Shown one piece after another: positions 46,461 to 58,962 of a stretch of 64,000 bases of DNA (positions are counted from its first letter, which is position 1; each line of letters opens with the position of its first letter). A program made the translations under genes and the position numbers. Source of the DNA: Aquanectria penicillioides. Its lineage: Eukaryota > Ascomycota > Sordariomycetes > Hypocreales > Nectriaceae. Below the pieces are notes generated by a model. The model ran no database searches and was not told the DNA's origin. It worked only from the letters and a program-made list of their open reading frames with translations. The stretch lies in NCBI GenBank assembly GCA_003415625.1, contig PYIU01000003.1, positions 5,580,001 to 5,644,000 on the forward strand, given 5' to 3'.

Positions 46461-48040
46461 ATGGGTGCGCTCTACTACGTCTTCCACCCAAACCAGCTTC
46501 GGTCCATCATTCAATGGTATGATATTTGGTCTCCCCCATGGCCAATGGTCGGGCTGCCCACTGATATAGGCATGGCTAACGCATCACCCATAGGAAAGTT
46601 TGGCACGATCCCGTCCACAGGCGTGACCCCAGCACCGAATCACCCGAGCTTCAAGAGTGCTTCCGCTTCCTGAACCTGACTAGCCGCAGCTTCTCGGCTG
46701 TCATCCAGGAACTGAACCATGAGCTCCTCGTCCCCATTACCCTGTTCTACCTCGTCCTCCGCGGCTTGGACACGATTGAGGATGATATGACCCTCTCAAT
46801 TGACACGAAGGTACCCCTCCTTCGCAATTTCCACACCACAATGAAGGAGGATGGCTGGCAGTTTCACGAGAGCAAGGAAAAGGACCGCGAGCTTCTCGAG
46901 AAGTTCGACGTCGTCGTCGCTGAGCTCAAGAAGATCAAGAAGCCCTATTGGGATATCATTGAGGACATGACAAGGAAGATGGGCAACGGCATGGCCGATT
47001 ACGCCCAGAACACAGAGATGATTGAAAATGGCGTGCAGACCATTGAAGAGTATGAGCTGTACTGTCACTACGTCGCCGGTTTAGTCGGCGAGGGCCTTAC
47101 GCGACTCTTTGTCGCCTCAGAACTCGCCAACCCCAAGCTTGCCGAGCGACCCTCCCTGACCGAGTCCATGGGCCAGTTTCTGCAGAAGACCAACATCATC
47201 CGTGACATCCACGAGGATTGGGAGGATGGTCGACGATGGTATCCCAAGGAGATCTGGAGCAAACATGTTGACAAGTGGGAGGACCTCTTTGACCCCTCGA
47301 AGCGCAACAAGGCCGTCGAATGTGTCTCCGAAATGGTCCTCGACGCTCTCAAGCACTCTGAGGAGTGTCTGTTCTACATGGCTGGCATCAGAGATCAGAG
47401 TGTCTTCAACTTTGTGGCCATTCCACAGGGCATGGCCATCGCTACCCTCGAGCTTGTGTTCCGCAACCCTGCTGTGCTGGACCGCAATGTGAAGATCACC
47501 AAGGGAGATGCTTGTCAAATCATGATGGAGTCCACTCAGAACCTTGCTACGGTGTGTGAGGTGTTCCGAAGATATGCTCGCAAGATCCAGAAGAAGAACG
47601 ACCCCAGGGACCCTAGCTACCTGGCCATCAGCCAGCAGTGCGCCAAGGTCAGTAAAGACGCTGCGGAATATAATCACCGCATGAAGTGAAGTCCACTAAC
47701 ACGATGCAGATTGAGCAATTTATTGAGACACTCTTCCCCCGACAGGACCCCAAGAAACTCGGCCTCGAGACGAAGCAAAAACAGAACGACCAACCCAGCA
47801 TGGACGCCGGTGAAGCCGTCGTTCTGTTCGGCGTTGTCATCATCAGTCTACTTGCCATCTCCGGTCTTATGGTACGTTGCAGTTCACCTACACCACCGCT
47901 AATCTTCGGAAACTAAATTTTAATTTGTCTAGATCGGAACCGCCTGGTTCTTCGGTGCCAGGTTCGACAGTGTTTTCAAGGAAATGAGCGTTTTCCTACC
48001 AGGCAGCAAGCCATCTATCACGGGTCATGACGAATTGTAG
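46461..48040 (+). CDS. ERG9: Squalene synthase (farnesyl-diphosphate farnesyltransferase)
   Basis: Four exons: 46461-46516, 46594-47647, 47710-47871 and 47933-48040; introns 77, 62 and 61 bp; 1380 bp, 459 aa. The enzyme joins two farnesyl diphosphates head-to-head and reduces the product with NADPH to squalene, the first committed step of ergosterol synthesis at the ER. Both aspartate-rich Mg-diphosphate sites are present: DTIEDD at about 78-83 and [10 protein letters not shown] beginning at about 223. The conserved [17 protein letters not shown] block lies between them. The C-terminal membrane helix ([19 protein letters not shown]) is interrupted by intron 3 and anchors the catalytic domain to the ER. 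Length and motifs match intact fungal Erg9. Confidence 0.97.
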
Positions 48041-49258
48041 CACTACTCACCAGCTTCATGGGTTTTTGTTTCTTGTTCACTTTTTCACGATATCCTAACG
48101 TACATACCAACACCCTACCTGACCCTCTCCGATTTGGAAGTTGAGGGTCGGAAACCTGGCAGGCAGCCAGAGATAAGTCTTTAATACAGCAGACAGCGAG
48201 CGCCATGCACAGGCGCGCTGCAGTTCAACATGCCCATGGTCTCAAAGCCTATCGGGTGTTCAGGCGCATTGAAACTCATTGATGTACTTGCTTGCTCTGG
48301 CAAAAGCCAGCAACCAAGCCCACCACAGCACGGATGTCAAATTGCAATTCAGTCCTTCAATGACTGTGGTTGTGCCGAAGAAGTGCTAATATCAAACACC
48401 CCTCGCTCACAGGCTTCCGTCTCGTACGATGGCCCGCCACGAGTCTGCCTTGACGTCACCCGGATGGTGGACTCAAAAGCGGCGAGCAAACATGCCATGT
48501 TCTCCTATACAATATAACTGTGACAATGTTTCCGTAGTCCCGCTGCCAAGCCAGCACACCTGCACGGCCGCAGCGTCCAGTGCCGAGTGCGATGAGGGAC
48601 AAGTTCAGGGTTTCATCCACGCATGCCACGCTGTGCCTGCAGCCGATAACATACAACAAGTGGTCCCTGCAGTAGCTGCCAGCGTGTTTGTTGGACATGC
48701 CTAGAGATGACGGTCGCGTCTCCTCGCACACGTTTGGGGTTAGCAGAGATCGCAGCACGATGATGGCCGCGTCTTTTGAGGCCATTGTCTGATTTAGAAA
48801 ATGTTGATCGAGCTAGGCCACGACCGAGGCCTATTTTATTTTATTTTTTTGTTCTGTTACAGGCTAGGTGACTAAAATAGCAAGGTGGCTACAGACCCAA
48901 GCAGTTATTGTTCATGTTGGATACTGTCGGCCAGATATTGATGCCTGAATAAAGCCAACACTTGGTCTATCTATCAACACGTGTTTTTGGATATGGTCGA
49001 TTTTCAAGCCTGCACTGTTAGAAAACTTGTAAATGTCCAGTTTCTCTCCACAATGCCAAATCGTCATCGCATCACGTCATGGCTGCCTTTGCTCCTTGTG
49101 CCGTCTTCTGTGTACATGTCGCCAGCCCGCGTGACATGGAGACCTGGCCAACCCAGAATCCGGCGTTGCCTTTGATCTCACTCCCGATACGAGGCACGTC
49201 GCCCATTCATGATCCATTCACCTGCCGCTGTCATGTGCTAACCCTGATATGCGCTCAG
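48041..49258. other. Intergenic or remnant 5' region
   Basis: No gene is recognised. Near 49239-49257 the sequence GCTAAC...CTCAG looks like a fungal branch site and acceptor leading into the decayed reading frame that follows, so an upstream exon of that gene may have existed here; it could not be identified. Confidence 0.4.
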
Positions 49259-50145
49259 CACGGTCGTCGTCAACTATCCGGATGACACGTTCGTTGAAGT
49301 GGTCCGCATGGGATATACCCCGGGGTATGAGATGTTCATGAGAGAGCGCCAACGTGTCTGAGGATGCAACCAGGGATTGCAATGGGATGGTGCCGTATTC
49401 CGCCACCTGCGGGCTAGGCCAGGACTTTACGCACGCGAAGAACCTCTTGGATCATCTCAAGGGCATGGTGGAGAGACATCTGGGGTCGAGAATTTGCTTC
49501 GCGGGCCTTGTCATGCCCAACCCTGCGGATCCGAGGTCCCAACTAGCAGTGCTCGAGCGAGCTCTCCTCGCTGTTAGCCTTCAGCAGATGTCATCGTCGA
49601 TAGCCAGCGCCCCAAAGCTCGCGGTTATTGCCAACGATCCCCCCCCCCCCCCCCACACACACACACACGAAGGGGACGACGGCAGCGGCACAGCAGCGTG
49701 GGGGCAAATCGTGTGCTCGCCATCCACTACAGCACCTCGGGCCTGAACATGGCCATCTTCAGCGACGGCGAAGGCATGTACGACGTAATTCGCCAGAGCT
49801 ACCAGCTACGCCTCGGAGCGGCTAGTGGCAGCCACCAGGACGAGGACGAACCGCCCGGGCACTGGGAGGCCGTGAAGGCGGCCGTGGGCGAAATGGTGGC
49901 GCCGCCGTTTGGGCTCTCGCCGCCAATGGGCAATCCATCCATCCACTGCCTCGAGATGTCGTCGAGCTCGTGCTGCACGGCAACGCGCTGGGGTCGACGC
50001 TCTCGAGTCTGTGCTCGGTAGCGAGCTCGTCGGCAGGGCCTACAAGTTCAATCCGGTGTTTGCGAGCGTGGTGGCTGCGGCGGGTGGGTCGTTCAGTAGA
50101 CAGAATGATATTCACTTTGGCCGTGAGGCGGCACCCGCTGTGTAA
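49259..50145 (+). pseudogene. Decayed copy of a fungal hypothetical (actin/Hsp70-like ATPase-type) protein
   Basis: Protein-like pieces occur in series but in alternating frames. They are VVVNYPDDTFVEVVRMGYTP (from 49263), then VSEDATRDCNGMVPYS running to KLAVIAND (49354-49635), then GANRVLAIHYSTSGLNMAIF (from 49701), then DVVELVLHGNALGSTL (about 49952), then ALESVLGSELVGRAYKF to the stop at 50145. At least four frame changes are needed. One falls at a C16 run plus CA repeat (49639-49668), which appears to have replaced coding sequence. The order and character recall a large family of uncharacterised filamentous-fungal proteins with an actin-like ATPase arrangement, in which a nucleotide-loop-like LLHGES segment precedes a C-terminal helix. 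That assignment is from memory of the style, not a search. Loss of frame could partly be homopolymer sequencing error, but so many breaks favour a pseudogene. Confidence 0.5.
49639..49668. repeat. C16 run followed by (CA)n
   Basis: Sixteen C followed by seven CA units on plus, inside the decayed reading frame; it coincides with one of its frame breaks. Confidence 0.95.
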
Positions 50146-51253
50146 GTGGAGTGGCTATCAAGCCTATACTATACGGTAAGGGATTCCGAGACGAGTTGGA
50201 ATTGGCATTCTTCTCTTCGGTTTGTTTTGTTTTAAGTTAATTGATTTTCTTCGTCTTTTTTTTTTCTTTCTTTTTTTTCTTTTCAATTCTATAATTAATT
50301 GCCCGCTGCGTGTGCCCGCTTGCAGCGACAATCAAGCCCGTTCCTCTGCAGAACAGACCCAACCGAGTCCCAGCGGAGCTTCTTTATCTTGGTAAGGAGG
50401 TATTTTGACACGCTCACTCCCTCCGTCAGACCGTTTCGGCCGACGACTAGCCTGTGTGCTCACAATCCGCCAATGACTTATCTTTAAGCGTAAAATAGTC
50501 GAGAAAATCCTCTTTGCCCCCCTGGCCTAGTAGGAAATCCTCCCCACCCGCACCCGCTGCACGCCTAAGAAAGCCTCAACTGCTCAGCCAAGGGAGCCAA
50601 GGGAGGGATTCTTCTTCTTCATTCCCAGCTCGGCTCTGTATCAGCAGTTGAACACCCCCCCCCCCCCCCCCCCTGCCCGTTTCTTGTAGTTTTCCCGCGT
50701 CATGTTGCACCGCAAACGGGGACAGGCCTGCCACTCTGCCTGAGGGGTTACATCGAAGGCGCTGAGACCGGCCACGGCCAGAAATCTTCCGACTCGCTCA
50801 GCGACGAGCAGATACCCCTGGCAGATCTTGTTTCACCATTCTCGGCAGGTCTGGGAATCCCGTTAAACGACCTTCATCTTATTCAACGTCTTGGCGGCGA
50901 GGCGAGGTACGGATAGCTTCACAGAGTTCCGCTTCGAGGCACGGAGGCACGATAGATTGAGTTCCTGTCCTTTTTTTTCTTTTTCTTCAAAATGGTATAA
51001 TCCAATAATATATACTGTCTATCTGTTCATTCCGCTTTCCCTTTTTCCCATGAGAAAACTCCCAGCTCAAAATGCGACAGGGGCCATCAAGAGAAGCGAC
51101 ACAATAATGTCAATAAAAGGAGCCCCCATCTTTCTATATTACATACACACACAGACACAGCATGAAGTGAAACGTCCTCATAGTCATAGGCTAGCCAATT
51201 ATCCCTTGTTTTCGTATTGTCCAGATGGTTTGTTCCGTCTCTTGTTTCTCTCT
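50146..51253. other. Intergenic between decayed gene and subtilase
   Basis: Contains T-rich stretches (about 50255-50285), a 19-C run (listed separately) and presumably the 3' UTR of the subtilase. No gene recognised; the plus frame 50891-51562 overlaps the subtilase antisense and looks spurious. Confidence 0.5.
50655..50673. repeat. Poly-C tract (C19)
   Basis: Nineteen consecutive C on plus, preceded by ACA. Third long poly-C run within 4.6 kb. Confidence 0.95.
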
Positions 51254-52796
<1,543 letters not shown>

Positions 52797-53198
52797 GATG
52801 GTTTGTGGGTTTTTGTGGTTTAGTCCGTTTGGTTTTTGGTTTTTAAGATATTCGTATAAGTATAAAAAGTTGCTGGAGCAGGAGGTAGTGAACCGAGTCC
52901 AGCAGTTTCACCGTGTTTCTCAATGCGTCTAGCAAGATCGGATTTCCAGGTGCAAAGTGAAGGGCTTCAGTACTCGGCTGAAGAAATTTCGGGAAATAGT
53001 AATAGAATGAGTGGTAACAGAGGAGGCTGGCGGTCAACGCTCCTCTCGAATATGTGCTGTCGAATTTGTGACAAAGACAAAGAATGTCGTGACGATGAGA
53101 ATGTATTGGTTCTGCAAGTCGGAAGAAAGGAGAGTGATTAGGAGACTAGCTCGTAGCACAAGGGGAAACGGTAAAAGCAAAGGAAGGAACAGAATAGA

Positions 53199-53222
53199 GG
53201 AATAGGAATAGGAATAGGAATA
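53199..53222. repeat. (GGAATA)4 tandem repeat
   Basis: Four exact GGAATA units on plus, about 400 bp upstream of the subtilase start. Confidence 0.95.
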
Positions 53223-55082
53223 GGAAAGAAACAATAGAAAGATCCAAAAAAGGAAGTCTTTCGCAATGGAACAATAGAACAAAACAGGCGACCAGCGACA
53301 GAGGTGAGGGCGGGCAAGGTGGGTTAAAAGGAGAAGTCGAACAATGCAGCGAGTGGCATGGCATCTGCAGACGGCCGGCAGCGCGCATGCTGACTGGTGG
53401 TATCAGACCTTGCAGGCCGTCGCCAACGGCCCCAGGAGCCCAGGAGAGCCGCAAGATCCATTCTGGGGAGGAGGTTTGCGGCGGGGCCAGGGACTAGGGT
53501 CAGGGATTCGGGGGCCCAGGGACCAAGAGGCCAAGAGACGAGGCGTCCAGGGGAGTGTGGATATCTCGTGTATCAATGCGTTGGACCATGGTCGGAGAAT
53601 CGCTGCCAAGTCAAACGCCCGGGCCCCCCTGCTGCCCGTCGTCGTTGAGGCCTCAAGTGGTTCAGCGCTTGACGCCCATTGTTTGGGTGCCTCGCAGTGA
53701 ATTGAATCTCCGACGGGGAAAACGCAACATGTTCGATCTCCTGTCACGTCTGTCGTAAATCTGCGTTATGGTTATGCTTATGGTTATGGACGGTACGTGA
53801 AAGTGTTTGCGCGTCCATCTGTTTGCGTGCCCAGATCCGTCCCGTCGTGGGGTTGTTGTGCATCACCATCCGTACCAGCGTCTTGGCGACGAAACCAAAT
53901 CTGCTTGAGCCACTGTTGCCGTCTCGTCTGCGATGCTGTCTTAACTCAGGAGACGCCCGCCGCTGATTGGCTAGCCCCGTGGAGTGCAGCTTGTCGTGCG
54001 TGAGAGAGCCATGGATATGGGGAGTGCGTCGTCATGGAGCAACGCGGCCGACACAGGCCTCGGGAATCGGATCCAAGGCTTCGGAGCTGCAAGTCCCGGA
54101 TTTCTCGTAGCCAGAAGCCGCGCCAGATCTCTTGGATGAGGACACCGCTATTGCAGTTTGCAGCCGCGACATCGTCGACGCCGAGCCAATACTGCCTCCT
54201 GGATATTTCCCGGGTCTAATTGGGCAGAGCGCTAATAACAGGTCGTCCATCAGAGAGCGACAGCCAGTCGAGCGAGGAGCGGTAATAATTCTGGGGCTAT
54301 ATTGGGTACGGGACTGGGGCCAGGAGGCGGCAGGGTTGGGCGACTGCCCTGCCTGGCGAGGAGTCTGACTTGAGCTCTGGGCCTGTCGATCCCCTGTCTG
54401 CTGCTGTTCTATACTATATTGATGTTCCGTTTGGGTCGGTTAGTAGACGATCCTAAATCGAGCACATCCTCAAAGAGGCCCCAGCTGTTTGCCCATGTCC
54501 GTAGCGTTGGCATCCTTTGTGTGTGTGCGCAGCGCATGGTAAGACCAAAACCAAAAACGAAAGAAAAAAAAAACGCAGAACAAAGGAATGCGCCAAGTTT
54601 CGGTCTGACCCGTCTCGATTGGGGTCGCGGATTGAGAGCAACTGGACTTCAACGTCATGCAGCGCCCAAAGCTCCTGAGCAGCACAGAAGGAGCATTGTC
54701 CAACAGCAGGAGGCGAGACACCCAGTTGAGCGAGCCCCTGGTTTCCCTTTGCTGCTCTTTGCGTCCCGCCTAGTGGCCTCGAAACCCAACGTGACATCGT
54801 GGTGAGGGGGTCCACCCACTGGAAACCGGTCCAGATGCGGCGCTGGTGACCCCTGGATTGCGTCCCCCGTCCCGCCTCCCGCGCTGTCAATGGCCCCGCT
54901 AGGTGTTGTGAAACGGACGACCCCGTCCCAGAAGTGGTGCTTAGTGAGTTTTACCGCCACTACGTCTTGCGTAGAGACGTACCACTTCGTTTGGTTGGCT
55001 CTGAACGGCCCTAGAAACTCGCCGTCTGCGGAAGCCCTCTCATGTCCAACGAGAAGCGCCTCCATTTCTTTTTTATTCTTTC

Positions 55083-55104
55083 TTTTTTTTTTTTTTTTTT
55101 TTTT
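55083..55104. repeat. Poly-T tract (T22)
   Basis: Twenty-two consecutive T on plus in the gene-poor block; no associated retroelement recognised. Confidence 0.95.
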
Positions 55105-58100
55105 GCTCGAGAGCAAGCCATTGCCGCCGCTAGGACCGTCATCATTCATCCGTACTCCGGCTGTTCCCCCATTGCTGTGGGCGCTGAAATCATCTCGGAC
55201 GGTACATTCGGCATCTTCGGTGTGCTTTATTTTTTCTTTATTTTGTTTCCTCCTCCCTTCTAAGCTCAAAGCGGGGCTCCTCAGCACCCCAAGTGCAATC
55301 CTCTTGCCCAGGGAGTGTTTGTCCTGTCCAGAACTGGTCCTCAGCGCCGAACACAACGGACGACAAGCCCTTGCGGGGGCCTCCGAAAACTCGGCTGGCC
55401 GGGGAGGAGCATGCAAGTCACGGACCGTGCGTGTCTCGTTAGAGCCGGGGAGGGGATAAGAGTGTGTCGGATTGTGGTGTGGCTCTCGCCAAGGCAATGG
55501 GTGAGGAACATGGGGCTCTGCTATAGCTGCTATTGTAAGCTTCAGGAACGGGGAGGCCGCTGGATTGGGACGACAAACTAGGTCTCATCTCTTCTCTTTC
55601 CCCTGTACTTTTGAACAGGCATATTGCGCCTTCGGATTGTGAAAAACCCGGCAGCCATGATGGTGTCAATGACCCGGCCCGTGCCTGGGGCCCGGCGCTG
55701 TATGTCCGAAAGGTCTGTCTTGTAAATCATGCGAAAGAAGGCAAGCCACAACAACAGCACGGGTTGATAAGATTGCCCAATCGCATTTGGAAGAAAGAGG
55801 CTCAGGTGAATAAGTGATCCGTGTAAGGATCGCGGGTGTTTCTTGTCTGCAAAACAACCTTCTATTCTAGGAACACCGGACCTCAAGGTTTCCTTCCTTC
55901 CGTTCGCCACGCATGCCGATAACGGGTAGGAAGGCGACCAAAGAAAAAAAAGAAAAAAAAAAGGTCCTACAGGAACAAGACGATGGAATCTGTGGCTGTT
56001 ATCCCATTCATGCTTAATGGAACATAGCCTCATCATGCCTGAACTTGGCATGTATGAAGCATCCAATGACGAAGATCGGCTTTCTGAATCGCCATGTGCA
56101 TCAACGGCCATCTGCCAGGGGTAAGTGGCCGAGGTTACACGCTCATGCAACGTCTCCTCATTTTCCCCAGCCGGTCAGTTCAGACAAAAATAAAACCATC
56201 ACTTTGGGGAAATGGGATTTCATGCTTCTCATCTCGTCTCGCTCAGTCTCATTTGGTAGCTCATCACATCACTTCTGACCGCGTCGTTTCGCCTGGTATC
56301 GTCTCGCCTCGTCCCCCCTCATCTCAGGAGTCATTAGGACGCCATCTGCGACAGATCCCGCAATGCAAGAGTTTTGCAGGCGCTCCGGTTAGGTCGCACT
56401 CCGGGGCCTCGCTGCTGTCGATCAGTTTCGCTTTGCTAGGAATTGCGCCCCATCTTCATCTCAGCTCGCCCTCAGCCTGCCGGCATCTCCAGTAAACAGA
56501 CTTTAAAGCCAAGTCCAGCGGTTTCACAGGCGTCTCATGCAAAGGAAATGCTGCTGTCGTCGCCTATATTAGGATCTATATGCGGGTGGATCTCCCGCAC
56601 CGACATGAAGCGGGTTGAGTTGCACATCACGGGCTGCCTCCTGGCCTGCTCCTCCCCTAGCCAGCTAGGATTGAAAAATGGTCCAGCTATTCAGATGCTT
56701 GGTCTGAATCATAAAGCGTCTTGATGCCCTAATCCATGGTGTTTGTCTCCTGTTCCTCCTGCAGGCACGTCGTCAGCTTTCAGAACCGCGGGCCTCGTAG
56801 GAATCAGTTTCATTAAGCCTGGATTTTACAGCAGCAAGTCTCAGGCATGAGAGTAGCCGAGCCAACCCCAGGCAGGCAAATTCGATTGTTTGCCGCCCAC
56901 CTAAGGTCTCAAAAGAGGAATGGCATATTTAAAATCGGGCAACCCAGGAATCCCCGGTGAGACAAAAAAATTTACTCACTTGACCTGCTGAGGTCATACT
57001 GCTGAGTGGCACATCCGGTGACTTGACAAGATGACCCTGACGCAGAAGTGCTTGTCCAAAGGCCTTACCGTCGCCTTTTGTTCAATCTCAGTCTTTGTTC
57101 AAGGCTTGCATTGTGGGGTGGTTTAACATGAATAGGTAGCCCTGCCTGATCTAGTAACTAATGAATCTTGCACCGATAAGAAGCAGCAGGGTCGTGCAGA
57201 TCGTTCGCGGCGGCGCAGGCGCTAGTGACGGCACCATGTTTAAGGGTCCTCTCAGTGCTTGGTTGCTTGGGTTGCAGGTCCTCTGTTGATGAGAGCATAT
57301 ACTTACTACAAAGCCAGTAGGAGGCTCATAGTAGCCACCGCGAGGATGGGCAAACGGGGTGGTAAGAACCCAGAGTTGACATTGATAACACCATGGCAAT
57401 ACTCACTCAACCGGGTGCCCAGTCGCTCAACGGCCCAGAACGACGTAGATGCATAGGAAGAAAAAAAAACTTTGGTTGCACCGACCGGTAGCGTGCATGT
57501 CACCCTTGATCGGCTTGGCCACACTGAAGCGTCCACGTTGGGCCTTCTTGGCAGCCTTGGACATCGGCTCTTATTCCATAAGCGCACATAGAAGAGGGGG
57601 AACGAAAAAAAAAAAAAGGAACAAAAGGAACAAAAAAAACCACGCGTCTTTCCTTTTTCTCAACCGCTACATGGTGTTGGGTTCCAAAAACCCAGTTCAC
57701 ACTAGTGTTCGTCTGCCTTCAGTAGCAAATCCAGTCTGGCAAAGTTATCTAGAGGCGTGCTTCGCCTGGTGATGCCAGCGGCCAGCCTAGGCCAAAGGTA
57801 CGTAATCTGCAGGCCCCCGCCCCGCCGGCACGCGACCCCAAATTATTGCACCCACATCCACGTCGACGTCCCACTCTGTGGAGTCGTGGCAGCGCGTAAA
57901 GTGTAAATGCATCTAATCTCTCGGTCCCAAACTGCGCGCTGCAGACTGTCTGCCGTCCGCATCCGGACCTACGTGGACACCCGAGGGAGGAAATTATAAT
58001 AGTCGGCAAAAGATTAGCTATTGGGCAAACCGAGCCTCGAGCCTGATGGATAGGCACGTCCGTCCACGGCCCTTTGCTGGCATCACTGCCACACTGTCTC

Positions 58101-58962
58101 TGCCATGACCACAAACGTCCAAGCTACCACTCACGACCGAGATCGACCCTCCATTTGCGAGGCCCGGTCGGCACAAGGCAGTGACAGTGATATCACTGCC
58201 ACTTTGCCCTGCCATCGCACTTGTGGCAAGCGACATTTTGCAGGCACTAACGTGTTACCGTGAGGTATGCCAATGCGGCAGGGTTTTGTGTTTATGTTTT
58301 TTATTTTTTCAATTCTCGGTCGATTTTTTCATATTGAATTTATTCCCTCATCCTTCTTTCATCTCCATCTTGAGGATTAAGGTTTCACTTCGCAAAGGGA
58401 GAGTACCATGGACCCAAATAGTGCATGAGTCGTCATGGCCACCAGCATGTAAACCTCGGGAGGGGGTGTGTTGGCGGGTGGTGTTAGTGGTGGTTCACTT
58501 CAGTACTAGTTGACGCCTCCAATTCCCGCCCACTGGGCTCGACGGGACCCTTCTATCGTTTGGGCCCAGCGGCGCTGAGCCTTCCCTGGCCTGCCACTCA
58601 CAGCGCCGTGTGTGGCCTGCACCACCCATTCAACCCTGGTTTCGGTGCCGTTTTTGATTGCGATTCCCCTCCCTGGCCTGGCGCTGTCAACCCGACCGTC
58701 ACCTGTTTCTGATCCCTCTCTCGCCTGCTTGACCTGAGTCTACTTCATTCTCAGCTCGGGGCCGTCCCGTTTTTTTTTTATTGATTCATTTCTTCTCTTC
58801 ATCTTGATCTTCCCTTGACTCGGTGGCAGCCGTTATCTGACGCCGTTCCTCGTCCATCATTCTTCTCCTCTTGACTGTCATTCCCATACCCTCTCGTCCG
58901 TCTCCCTCCTCCCACAACCGTCCGTTTTGAAATGCCCACCCAGTTGCCTGCATCGACGTTTC

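Larger units (their letters stand above)
52797..58962. other. Second gene-poor block, about 6 kb
   Basis: Holds the subtilase promoter and leader, and at the right end the pyrimidine-rich leader of the F-box gene. A GGAATA tandem (four units) lies at 53199-53222 and a T22 run at 55083-55104. Open frames up to 280 codons (minus 55497-54655) have no domain and conflict with frames on the other strand. No RNA gene or mobile element was recognised. Confidence 0.5.

Noticed and set aside
54655..55497. 280-codon frame on minus and 189-codon frame on plus (54890-55459)
   Set aside because: They are mutual antisense shadows, include a Lys run encoded by the T22 tract, and show no domain.
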